From Candidatus Omnitrophota bacterium (GTDB lineage: Bacteria; Omnitrophota; Gorgyraeia; DTHP01): DNA of 18,464 nt. The translations under genes and the position numbers were made by a program. Numbering within the stretch: position 1 is the stretch's first letter; every line of letters begins with the position of its first letter. Below, in pieces: positions 7,875 to 15,557 of the stretch. The notes below the pieces were generated by a model that worked only from the letters and a program-made list of their open reading frames with translations, did not search any database and was not told the origin of the DNA. Location of the stretch: NCBI GenBank assembly GCA_023818555.1, contig JAMWCG010000002.1:1-18464 (forward strand), given 5' to 3'.

Positions 7875-8981
7875 GTGGCACAGGTAAGTTTAAGACAGGT
7901 AAATAAAATTTTCCCCGGGGGAATTGTGGCAGTAAAAGATTTTAATTTGGGTGTGGAGAGTAAGGAGTTTGTGGTGATTGTGGGACCTTCGGGATGTGGA
8001 AAATCCACTACCTTGAGGATGATTGCGGGATTAGAAGAAGTGACTTCTGGTGAAATCTATATTGGTGATAAACTGGTTAATGATGTCCCTCCGAAGGAAA
8101 GAAACATTGCGATGGTCTTTCAGAACTATGCGCTTTATCCCCATATGAATGTATATGACAATATGGCTTTCGGGTTACGCTTGAGAGGTTATTCAAAAAC
8201 AGAGATAAAAGAGCGAGTCTTAGAGGCAGCGAAAATCTTGGGTATAACCCATCTCTTAGAGAGGAGACCCAAGGAACTCTCCGGTGGAGAAAAACAGCGT
8301 GTAGCGGTGGGGAGAGCAATTGTGCGTAAACCTCTGGTATTTTTATTTGATGAACCTTTGAGTAATCTGGATGCAAAAATGCGAGTTCTGATGCGTACCG
8401 AGTTGAATAAACTCCATAATCGCTTGCAGACCACGATGATTTATGTTACCCACGACCAAGTGGAAGCAATGACCCTCGGTTCACGCATTGTGGTAATGAA
8501 AGAAGGAGTCATTCAACAGGTAGCTGACCCTTTAACCCTTTACCATCGTCCTGCAAATAAATTTGTAGCAGGATTTATTGGCACCCCTCCTATGAATTTT
8601 ATCCCCGGGAAGATTATCAGGATGAATGGTGAATATTTCTTTGAGGAGGGTAAATTCAAGGTAAAGATTTTAGAAAGCATGATAAAGGCTTTACAACCCT
8701 ATGAAGGGAAAGAGGTTATCTTAGGGATAAGAGCAGAGGATATTTATGATAAATTCTTCACCACCCATTCCTCCCCGGAAAACACCATTGATGTGCTTGT
8801 GGAGATTATTGAACCAATGGGCTCAGAGGTTTACCTCTATCTCCATACGGGGAAAAATACCCTCGTTGCCCGGATAGGAGGGATAGCCAAACCTCCGCAA
8901 CTAAATCAGAGAATTGAGGTAGTCTTAGATATGAATAAGGTGCACTTCTTTGATAAAGATACTGAAAAAGCCATTGTCTGA
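7875..8981 (+). CDS. ABC transporter ATP-binding protein, MalK/UgpC/MsmX sugar-importer family
   Basis: Cytoplasmic ATPase of CUT1-type carbohydrate importers; 368 residues, as in MalK/UgpC/MsmK. Walker A GPSGCGKST is at residues 37-45, followed by a Q-loop (VFQNYALYPHM, family-typical), the signature LSGGEKQR, Walker B FLFDEPLSNLDA and the H-loop YVTHDQVEAMTL. The C-terminal 130 or so residues form the OB/TOBE regulatory region (FIGTPPMNF; LGIRAEDI). The start is GTG at 7875, with GAGGAGG at 7864-7870 only 4 nt upstream. No permease or binding-protein gene is adjacent, so it may serve transporters encoded elsewhere, as MsmX-type shared ATPases do; that is inference. The sugar cannot be told from the ATPase alone. 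A cyclase gene begins within 13 bp. Confidence 0.93.
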   Translation: MAQVSLRQVNKIFPGGIVAVKDFNLGVESKEFVVIVGPSGCGKSTTLRMIAGLEEVTSGEIYIGDKLVNDVPPKERNIAMVFQNYALYPHMNVYDNMAFGLRLRGYSKTEIKERVLEAAKILGITHLLERRPKELSGGEKQRVAVGRAIVRKPLVFLFDEPLSNLDAKMRVLMRTELNKLHNRLQTTMIYVTHDQVEAMTLGSRIVVMKEGVIQQVADPLTLYHRPANKFVAGFIGTPPMNFIPGKIIRMNGEYFFEEGKFKVKILESMIKALQPYEGKEVILGIRAEDIYDKFFTTHSSPENTIDVLVEIIEPMGSEVYLYLHTGKNTLVARIGGIAKPPQLNQRIEVVLDMNKVHFFDKDTEKAIV

Positions 8982-8993
8982 AATGCATTGGCA

Positions 8994-10424
8994 ATGAACC
9001 GGATAAACTTGAGCAATGGGTTAATTATTATGTTTTCCTCCTTGCTCATTTTTTTTTACTTGGAGAATTTAGTCTCCTCGGGAGAGCCTGATTGGGGAGA
9101 TAAGGCAAGTGCACTCTTTATTCTTTTTATTCCTCTTACTGCCTTTACTATTTTTACCTTGGGGAATTTGTCGGGATTTCTCTATTTTCTATACCTGATT
9201 TTTATCAACCACAGGTTTATTCAGACTTATCGGACATATTCCTTTCTTCCCTTATTAGGCATAACCCTGAGCGTGGGAATACTCTCTGCACTTGCAGAGA
9301 GAAAATTCCTCTTGCGCATTAAAGGATATAAGAAAAATCTACTTAATTTAAAAGAGAAAATAGATAGTTATGTTCAGGAGAGAGAAGAAAAAACAAGAAT
9401 ACAGTCCCTTCTTACGCAAAGATTTGAAAGATTCTCCCGGCTAAAATTTATGGCGGAAGAATTCAGTACTACCTTAGAAATAAGTCGCATAATCCAGTCT
9501 GCAGAAGAAAGGATTCCAGAGATTATTCCCCGTGCGGATAATTTCTTAATCTATTTGTTAGAGACTGAGAAGGGAGAAATGGAAAGCCCCCGCATCACTT
9601 ATTTTCGGGCAAGGGTCAAAGGAGGTTTAGAGAATAAAGAATTACAACTGGATATTTTTGACCGCTGGATACTCCGCAGTTATGATAAACTCCTCATTAG
9701 TGATGTGAAAAAAGATTTTCGTTTCTCAAAGGAGACTGTAGAGGAGTTGCAGAGAGAATTTCGCTCTTTACTTGCCTCTCCTTTAATTGCCAAAGGGAAG
9801 ATATTGGGAGTAGTGCGTTTAGAATCTTCTCCCCCTGGAAGTTTTACTCCTGATGATTTAAGGATGCTTGACCTCTTTTCCGATTTGTTGGCGGTGGGCG
9901 TAGAAAATGCTTACTTATATCAAAGGACCGAGGAATTGGCTAAGTATGATGGCTTAACTGGACTTTTCCTCCCGCGCTATTTTTATACCCGCTGGGAGGA
10001 GATTGTGGCAAGATTTTCCAGGATTTCTCTCTTAATGCTTGACTTAGACCATTTTAAAGGTTACAATGACCGCTATGGCCATATTGCAGGAGACATCATG
10101 CTCAAAAAAATTGCCCAGCTCATTTTAAATAATCTTTCCGGGGAAGATTTTGCGGTGCGCTATGGAGGGGAAGAATTTCTCTTGGTTCTTTTGGGTAAGG
10201 GGAAAGAAGAAGCCATTGCTCTGGCGGAGGAAATCCGCGGGAAGGTAGCCCAGGAAGTTTTCTTTCTCCGTCGGGAAGCCACTCATTTGACCGTCTCTAT
10301 CGGAATAGTCACTTATCCTTATGAAGGGAAAACCCGAGAAGAACTCATCCATAAAGCAGATGCGTGGCTATATTTGGCTAAGGCTAAGGGAAGAAATCGT
10401 ATTGCCTACGCAGGAATAAAATGA
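8994..10424 (+). CDS. Membrane-anchored GAF-GGDEF diguanylate cyclase (first of pair)
   Basis: Predicted to make cyclic di-GMP from two GTP at the inner membrane. From the ATG at 8994 it has 476 residues; an in-frame TTG at 8988 would add two, and neither has a clear Shine-Dalgarno. The N-terminal ~105 residues hold about four hydrophobic segments (GLIIMFSSLLIFFYL; ALFILFIPLTAFTIF; FLYFLYLIF; LPLLGITLSVGILSAL). A charged, coiled-coil-prone linker follows, then a GAF-like domain at about 155-310 (FLIYLLETEKGEMESP...; SPLIAKGKILGVVRLES), and a GGDEF domain with DGLTGLF, LMLDLDHFKGYND and RYGGEEF. The catalytic GGEEF is at 391-395 with metal and base-binding residues intact, so it should be active. 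The inhibitory I-site position reads SGED (382-385), not RxxD. Its stop overlaps the next cyclase by 4 bp. Confidence 0.9.
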   Translation: MNRINLSNGLIIMFSSLLIFFYLENLVSSGEPDWGDKASALFILFIPLTAFTIFTLGNLSGFLYFLYLIFINHRFIQTYRTYSFLPLLGITLSVGILSALAERKFLLRIKGYKKNLLNLKEKIDSYVQEREEKTRIQSLLTQRFERFSRLKFMAEEFSTTLEISRIIQSAEERIPEIIPRADNFLIYLLETEKGEMESPRITYFRARVKGGLENKELQLDIFDRWILRSYDKLLISDVKKDFRFSKETVEELQREFRSLLASPLIAKGKILGVVRLESSPPGSFTPDDLRMLDLFSDLLAVGVENAYLYQRTEELAKYDGLTGLFLPRYFYTRWEEIVARFSRISLLMLDLDHFKGYNDRYGHIAGDIMLKKIAQLILNNLSGEDFAVRYGGEEFLLVLLGKGKEEAIALAEEIRGKVAQEVFFLRREATHLTVSIGIVTYPYEGKTREELIHKADAWLYLAKAKGRNRIAYAGIK

Positions 10425-11740
10425 GTTATGCATTACTATTAATTCCTTCTTTGTTCGGAGTCAATCTTCTTATCCGGGGTAAGAAAAGTTTTTTGATTAG
10501 TGCAGGTGTGATTGCATTTTTCCTCTTTACCGGATTGGTTTCCGGGAAAATGGGAGAGAGCAGTTTATTTTTCTTGAGTACCTCTCTGGTTCTCTTTTCT
10601 TTACCTTTCCTGACCAATGGATTTGAAAGGATGTCTCAGGGTTTATCCCGGGAAATAGAGGAGAGTTTGTTTCATCTGGATTTTTCTCGCAGAGAACTGG
10701 AGAGAAAACTTGCGGAGATAAATAAAACCATAACCAATCTGGAAAAGGACAATTTAACCATGCTGGAATTGTACGAGATAACTAAAGCAATGTCCGCTCT
10801 GCTTTCTTTTGAAGGTATCTGCCGGTTCCTTCACAAAAACTTGGGGAAGAAGTTTTCTTTCCTGAGGGGTTTTCTCATCCTCTTGCGTGGAGATGATGTC
10901 TTTATCATAGATAAAATCTACGATGTTTCCTCCTCTGCTGAGGAGGGAATAAAAGAGGCTTATCTTCCGCAGAGAGAATACTATAAATTGATAGAGAAGA
11001 TTTATCCTCAGGGAGGAGATTTCTATTTCCGTAGTGAGGATGAACGCCTCAAGCATCTTTACGAAATAGAGATAAAGATTCCCTTTGCTCTCTCCGCCCT
11101 GAGGGCGGGGAACAAGATAATTGGTTTTCTTCTTTTAGAGGGGCTCTTGGAAGAAGATTTTCCCAAGTTTTCAATTTTTTCCACACAGTTATCCTTAGGA
11201 TTGCGGAAAGTAACACTTTATGAAACGATTGAGAAGTTAGCCACCACAGATAGTCTTACTGGGCTTTATGTGCGGGGAAAGATAATGGAACTTCTTGAGG
11301 AAGAGTTAGACCGGGCAAAAAGACATAGACTGCCCTTTACCTTTCTTATGCTGGACATAGACCATTTCAAGGAATGTAACGACCGCTATGGACATCTCAC
11401 CGGAGACTATGTCCTGCGGGAGATATCCCGGCTCTTAAAAACAAACCTGCGCGAGATTGATCTGGTGGGCAGATATGGTGGGGAGGAACTTTCCATCCTT
11501 TTGCTCAGTACCCGCAAGGAGGAGGCGAAGATTGTAGCAGAGAGGATCCGGGAGGCAATTGAGAAATATTCTTTCCAAGCCTACGGAGAGAAATTTCAGG
11601 TTACAGTGAGTCTGGGAGGAGCGGTCTTCCCAGAGGATGGAGAAACGGTGATACAATTGATTTCTCGGGCGGATGAAGCTCTGTATTCCGCCAAAAATCG
11701 CGGTCGCAACTGTGTAGTCTTTTATGGAGAAATAAAATGA
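10421..11740 (+). CDS. Membrane-anchored GAF-GGDEF diguanylate cyclase (second of pair)
   Basis: A second predicted diguanylate cyclase, 439 residues, with the same plan as its neighbour: two or three hydrophobic segments in the first ~65 residues (YALLLIPSLFGVNLLI; LISAGVIAFFLFTGLV; LFFLSTSLVLFSLPFL), a coiled-coil-prone stretch (about 75-115), a GAF-like region (about 125-275) and a C-terminal GGDEF domain with DSLTGLY, LMLDIDHFKECNDRYGH and GGEEL at 353-357. The last residue is Leu instead of Phe, but the catalytic Gly-Gly-Glu-Glu is kept, so activity is likely. Unlike the first protein it has an RxxD inhibitory site, REID at 344-347, exactly five residues before the GGEEL. The ATG overlaps the upstream stop as ATGA (10421-10424), and its own stop overlaps the ROK kinase start the same way. 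The two probably arose by duplication. Confidence 0.9.
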   Translation: MSYALLLIPSLFGVNLLIRGKKSFLISAGVIAFFLFTGLVSGKMGESSLFFLSTSLVLFSLPFLTNGFERMSQGLSREIEESLFHLDFSRRELERKLAEINKTITNLEKDNLTMLELYEITKAMSALLSFEGICRFLHKNLGKKFSFLRGFLILLRGDDVFIIDKIYDVSSSAEEGIKEAYLPQREYYKLIEKIYPQGGDFYFRSEDERLKHLYEIEIKIPFALSALRAGNKIIGFLLLEGLLEEDFPKFSIFSTQLSLGLRKVTLYETIEKLATTDSLTGLYVRGKIMELLEEELDRAKRHRLPFTFLMLDIDHFKECNDRYGHLTGDYVLREISRLLKTNLREIDLVGRYGGEELSILLLSTRKEEAKIVAERIREAIEKYSFQAYGEKFQVTVSLGGAVFPEDGETVIQLISRADEALYSAKNRGRNCVVFYGEIK

Positions 11741-12714
11741 GCTGCTACATAGGTGTAGACCTGGGAGCAACCTGCATAAAACTTGCTCTTCTGGCGGAAG
11801 ATTGGAAAGTGGTCAAACGGATAGAATTGTCCACTGCGGATTTTCCGAAAAAATCCTTACTTATTCGGTCGTTAGAGAAGCACATTCTTCGCCTTGGAGA
11901 GAGTTTGAAGGTTAAACCAAAGGGAGTGGGCATCGGAGTCCCCGGGTTGGTTGATCCGGAGAAAGGATTGATTCATTACTTAGTGAATATTCCTGGCTGG
12001 GAGAATGTTCATCTGAAGAAAATTCTGGAAAAGTCTTTAGAGGTCCCCGTTTTTATTGATAATGATGTCAATCTGATGGCTCTGGCAGAGTTATGCATTG
12101 GTCAGGCGAAGGGGAAGAAGAATGTGGTCTGTATAACCTTGGGTACAGGAGTGGGAGGAGGTTTGGTCTTAGAAGGTAAACTCTATCGGGGGACAAGCTT
12201 CTCGGCGGGAGAGATTGGCCATATTCCGCTCAATGAAACAGGACCGGTCTGCAACTGTGGAGGAATAGCCTGTCTGGAAAGATATGTGGGTAATCGTTAT
12301 ATAATAGAAAAAGCCAGAGACAAACTTAAGCAGAGGTCCTCTTCCATTATCTCGGATTTGATAAAGGATGATTTTTCCCGACTTACTCCGGAGATTCTGA
12401 GTAGAGCTTTAAAAAAAGGAGACTCCCTGGCAAAGGAAATCTGGCAGGATATAGGCAGAAAAATTGGCATAGTGCTCTCCGGAGTAGTAAATCTGCTTAA
12501 TCCGGAGATGATTATTATTGGAGGAGGGATAGCGCAGGTGGGGGAGGTTTTATTTAAAACCATAAAGGAAACAATAAAAAAACGGGCAATGCGTATCCCC
12601 GCAGAGAAAGTAAGCATTGTTCCGGCAAAATTGAAGAAAGATGCCGGACTAATCGGAGCAGCAATTTTAGTAAAATTAGAAGGAGCCAGGAGAACAATAC
12701 CAGAATTTATTTAG
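11737..12714 (+). CDS. ROK-family sugar kinase, probable glucokinase
   Basis: Predicted ATP-dependent kinase that phosphorylates a hexose, most likely glucose, in the cytoplasm; 325 residues fits ROK glucokinases. The N-terminal phosphate-binding motif IGVDLGATCIKLAL and the GVGIGVPGLVD segment are present. The catalytic Asp110 is in IDNDVN. The ROK signature follows (ITLGTGVGGGLVLEGKLYRG... GEIGHIPL). The structural zinc site is complete: His162, Cys172, Cys174 and Cys179 in the CxCGGxxC spacing. The C-terminal NLLNPEMIIIGGGIAQ is also typical. The ATG overlaps the second cyclase stop (ATGA, 11737-11740), so its translation is probably coupled to that of the cyclase. Other ROK substrates (N-acetylhexosamines, fructose) cannot be excluded; no helix-turn-helix is present, so it is not a ROK repressor. 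Confidence 0.88.
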   Translation: MSCYIGVDLGATCIKLALLAEDWKVVKRIELSTADFPKKSLLIRSLEKHILRLGESLKVKPKGVGIGVPGLVDPEKGLIHYLVNIPGWENVHLKKILEKSLEVPVFIDNDVNLMALAELCIGQAKGKKNVVCITLGTGVGGGLVLEGKLYRGTSFSAGEIGHIPLNETGPVCNCGGIACLERYVGNRYIIEKARDKLKQRSSSIISDLIKDDFSRLTPEILSRALKKGDSLAKEIWQDIGRKIGIVLSGVVNLLNPEMIIIGGGIAQVGEVLFKTIKETIKKRAMRIPAEKVSIVPAKLKKDAGLIGAAILVKLEGARRTIPEFI

Positions 12715-12733
12715 AGGAGAAGGAGGTTAGGCA

Positions 12734-13399
12734 ATGCAATTATTTATTGACTCGGCAAATCTTGAAGAAATAAGAGAAGTCTCCCGCTGGGGGATTATAG
12801 ATGGAGTTACTACTAATCCTACGCTCATCGCTAAAGAAGGAAAGGATTTTAGACAGTTGATTAAAGAGATTTGTGAAATCGTCGATGGTCCGATTTCAGT
12901 AGAGGCAATAAGTATGCAGGGAGGAGAGATAATTAAAGAAGCCCGGGGGCTTTCCCGAATACATAAGAATATTGTGGTAAAAATCCCTCTCACCAAAGAA
13001 GGGTTGAAGGCGGTAAAGGTCCTGAGTAAAGAGGGGATAAAGACCAATGTTACCCTTTGCTTTTCCGCTACCCAGGCTTTGCTTTCCGCAAAAGCAGGAG
13101 CGAATTTTGTTTCTCCCTTTGTGGGAAGGCTTGACGATATTAGCGGAAGGGGTATGGATTTAGTCCGGGAGATCTGCACTATTTTTCATAATTACCATTT
13201 TCCCACCCAGGTCATTGTTGCCAGTGTGCGTCATCCCCTCCATGTTCTGGAGGCGGCTCTCTTGGGAGCCGATATTGCAACCTGTCCTTTTCCTGTTCTG
13301 GAACAACTTTTAAAGCATCCCTTAACCGATATAGGGATTAAACGCTTCTTAGAGGATTGGGAGAAAATCCCCAAAAAGAGAGATAAAAGGCCCAGATGA
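12734..13399 (+). CDS. tal: Small transaldolase (TalC/MipB subfamily)
   Basis: Pentose-phosphate pathway enzyme that transfers dihydroxyacetone units between sugar phosphates; 221 residues match the short TalC/MipB type and not the ~315-residue TalB type. Conserved features are the N-terminal [23 protein letters not shown], the Schiff-base Lys83 in [42 protein letters not shown] and [21 protein letters not shown]. Some members of this group are fructose-6-phosphate aldolases; the sequence resembles the transaldolase branch more, but this was not tested. The ATG has a strong AAGGAGG upstream (about 12719-12726). It starts 19 bp after the ROK kinase and its TGA overlaps the lptD ATG (13396-13399), placing it between sugar metabolism and envelope assembly. 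Confidence 0.95.
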   Translation: MQLFIDSANLEEIREVSRWGIIDGVTTNPTLIAKEGKDFRQLIKEICEIVDGPISVEAISMQGGEIIKEARGLSRIHKNIVVKIPLTKEGLKAVKVLSKEGIKTNVTLCFSATQALLSAKAGANFVSPFVGRLDDISGRGMDLVREICTIFHNYHFPTQVIVASVRHPLHVLEAALLGADIATCPFPVLEQLLKHPLTDIGIKRFLEDWEKIPKKRDKRPR

Positions 13400-15510
13400 A
13401 CACAAATTTTGGATACAGATTAACACAGATTTTATTCCTGGCTACTCACTGCCTACTACTTGCTACTTCTCTTTCTGCCCAGGATAAGGGTTCGGTTACG
13501 GTTAATGGAGACCGGATTGAATATTACACCGAAGAGAAAAAGATTGTAGGAGAGGGTAATGTAGAAATCAATTATCAAGAGATGAGATTAACCTGTGAGA
13601 GAATTGAATTTTTTACCGAAACTAAGGAAGCCATTGCGCAGGGGAATGTAAGGCTGTATCAGAAAGAGACAGTTTTTAAAGGAGAGAAACTCTATTACAA
13701 TTTTGAAACCCAAAAGGGTGAAGTGATAAATTTAGAGATGGAAAAAATGGGTCCCTGGTATGGGAGAGGGGAAAAAGGAGAAAAAGTAGAAGAGAAGAAA
13801 TACATTGTAAAAGAGGGCTATATCACCACCTGTGACCGGGAAAAACCGCATTACCGGATAAAGTCAAAAAAAATTGAGGTTTTTCTGGATGAAAAGGTAG
13901 TTGCCTATGATGTGGTCTTTATGGTGGGGAATGTTCCCCTCATTTATCTCCCCTATTTAAAATATTCCTTAAAAGAAAAATATCCCCATTTTATTTTCAT
14001 CCCGGGGAGAAATAAAAAATGGGGTTGGTATATGCTCACTTCCTGGCGCTATGATTTGATTGAAGATAAAAAAGGTTTTCTCCATCTTGACTATCGTGAG
14101 AAAAAGGGATTTGCCCATGGGATAGACCAGGCATATTCTTTAAAAGATTTTGGCTCAGGGCTCTTCCGCTATTATTATATGCAGGAAAGGGATAAATCCG
14201 CCCCCAAAGAACTCCGGGGAGAAACAGAACGCTATCGTGTCCAGTTAAAACATAACTGGCAGATAAGTGATACTACCCGTGCTCTTCTGGAGTATCATAA
14301 GTTGAGTGATATAAATTTTATCAAAGACTATTTCTACCGTCAGGAATATGTAAATGAAAATCAGCCCCGTTCTTATCTTTCTCTGGTCACTGCTCAACCC
14401 AATTACAACTTATCCCTTTTAGTTCAGAAAAGGACCAATCATTTCTTTACGGAAACTGAACGCCTACCCGAAGTTTCTCTCAATCTTGTCAATCAGAGAT
14501 TGGGCAGTTCCCGATTATATTATAAAGCGGATTACAGCCTTGCCAATCTCACCAATAAGCAGGCAAACTCTGATTTAGATGACGATGTGCGGAGAGGGGA
14601 TACTTATCAGCAGGTCTCTTATCTTACCAAATGGGGTTTTCTCAATCTCACTCCCTACCTCGGTATGCGTCAGACTTATTATTCCAAAGATAAAGAGGGG
14701 GATGAGAATTTATGGAGGGGAATTTTTTATTCCGGACTGGATATAAGTACGAAATTTTATAAAATCTACGAAATCTTCTCCGATTTCTTGGGTCTGGATA
14801 TAAACCGGTTACGCCATATTATCACTCCCATTCTTAACTACAAATACATCCATCAGCCAACGGTGGGGCCTGATGAGCTGATGATTTTTGATACCATAGA
14901 TTCTCTCAACCGTGAGAATATGTTCACTTTGGGCATAGAAAATAAACTTCAGACCAAGAGAAAAGAAGGAGAAATTCTTAAAACTGTGGACTTAGGAACC
15001 TTTCTCTTTAAGGGTGATTACAATTTTAAAACTGAAGGGATAGGTAGTGAATGGCGGAATTTCAAATTCGACCTGGAACTCACTCCTTATCACTGGTTGA
15101 GATTTGAATCCGATGCACTCTATGACCCCCCGGGGAAAGATTTTAATACGGTTAATTTTGATTTAACCGCTTCCCCTCAGGAGCGTTGGTCAATAGGACT
15201 CGGTTCCCGCTATGAAAGAAATTCTCTACAGGAGTTGACTGCTTCTTTTATTTATAACTTAAGTCCGAAATGGCAATTCAGAACTTATGAAAGGTATGCT
15301 TTCAAGAAAATCCTGGAGGATGGAACGAAGAGAATAAACGATTTTGTAGAACAGGAATATGTGGTGGTGCGCGACCTCCATTGTTGGACGGGAGAGTTTA
15401 GCCTCAACATCGGGGATGGTTATGCTTTCTGGGTTGTTTTCCGACTTAAGGCATTTCCCGAAATTCCCTTTAGATTCTCTGCTGCTTATTCTAAACCCAA
15501 ACCCTATTAA
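13396..15510 (+). CDS. lptD: LPS-assembly protein LptD (OstA/Imp)
   Basis: Outer-membrane beta-barrel that, with LptE, inserts lipopolysaccharide into the outer leaflet. It has 704 residues, somewhat shorter than the 784 of E. coli. A signal peptide covers about residues 1-28 (hydrophobic [17 protein letters not shown], cleavage probably before Gln29). An OstA/LptA-like beta-jellyroll follows (about 30-150; [33 protein letters not shown]). Next come the conserved [17 protein letters not shown] and [13 protein letters not shown] entry to the barrel, and then about 500 residues of alternating, aromatic-rich strands. Mature cysteines are Cys67, Cys146 and Cys663; Cys663, close to the C terminus, could form an interdomain disulfide. 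The ATG overlaps the transaldolase stop (ATGA) and has AAAGG before it. The first codons lie in repeat-like DNA. LptD strongly indicates a diderm cell with LPS or a related lipid. Confidence 0.88.
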   Translation: MNTNFGYRLTQILFLATHCLLLATSLSAQDKGSVTVNGDRIEYYTEEKKIVGEGNVEINYQEMRLTCERIEFFTETKEAIAQGNVRLYQKETVFKGEKLYYNFETQKGEVINLEMEKMGPWYGRGEKGEKVEEKKYIVKEGYITTCDREKPHYRIKSKKIEVFLDEKVVAYDVVFMVGNVPLIYLPYLKYSLKEKYPHFIFIPGRNKKWGWYMLTSWRYDLIEDKKGFLHLDYREKKGFAHGIDQAYSLKDFGSGLFRYYYMQERDKSAPKELRGETERYRVQLKHNWQISDTTRALLEYHKLSDINFIKDYFYRQEYVNENQPRSYLSLVTAQPNYNLSLLVQKRTNHFFTETERLPEVSLNLVNQRLGSSRLYYKADYSLANLTNKQANSDLDDDVRRGDTYQQVSYLTKWGFLNLTPYLGMRQTYYSKDKEGDENLWRGIFYSGLDISTKFYKIYEIFSDFLGLDINRLRHIITPILNYKYIHQPTVGPDELMIFDTIDSLNRENMFTLGIENKLQTKRKEGEILKTVDLGTFLFKGDYNFKTEGIGSEWRNFKFDLELTPYHWLRFESDALYDPPGKDFNTVNFDLTASPQERWSIGLGSRYERNSLQELTASFIYNLSPKWQFRTYERYAFKKILEDGTKRINDFVEQEYVVVRDLHCWTGEFSLNIGDGYAFWVVFRLKAFPEIPFRFSAAYSKPKPY
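13400..13467 (+). repeat. Repeat-like DNA encoding the LptD signal peptide
   Basis: Two kinds of imperfect short repeats lie end to end in the first codons of lptD. The first is a ~10-bp unit seen as ACACAAATTT (13400-13409), ATACAGATTA (13413-13422) and ACACAGATTT (13423-13432). The second is a CTACT core at 13442, 13453 and 13463, i.e. every 10-11 bp. At the protein level the second gives [10 protein letters not shown]. Similar simple units occur as dispersed intergenic repeats in some environmental genomes; whether they do here needs the rest of the genome. Confidence 0.4.
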
Positions 15511-15525
15511 ATCAAAAGGATACAA

Positions 15526-15546
15526 ATTCCACCCCCGGGGTGGAAT
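15526..15546 (+). promoter_or_regulatory. Perfect GC-rich palindrome just upstream of ugd
   Basis: Arms ATTCCACCCC (15526-15535) and GGGGTGGAAT (15537-15546) are exact reverse complements around a single C at 15536; as RNA this would be an ~9-bp stem with a 3-nt loop. It lies 15 bp after the lptD stop. Its right arm ends at 15546 and the ugd Shine-Dalgarno GGAGG begins at 15547. No T-run follows, so it is not a standard intrinsic terminator. It could be an RNA processing or stability element, a translation-control hairpin, a protein-binding site or a dispersed repeat. Confidence 0.5.
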
Positions 15547-15557
15547 GGAGGGGAAGG

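Noticed and set aside
11483..11491. GGEEL in the second cyclase as a degenerate, inactive GGDEF
   Set aside because: The catalytic Gly-Gly-Glu-Glu, the LDIDHFKECND metal/base-binding segment and the I-site are all kept; the final Phe-to-Leu change does not remove a catalytic residue.
15540..15557. GTG at 15540 as the ugd start
   Set aside because: The six extra residues are not family-like, the GTG is inside the palindrome, and the ATG at 15558 has a well-placed GGAGG and begins at the Rossmann strand.
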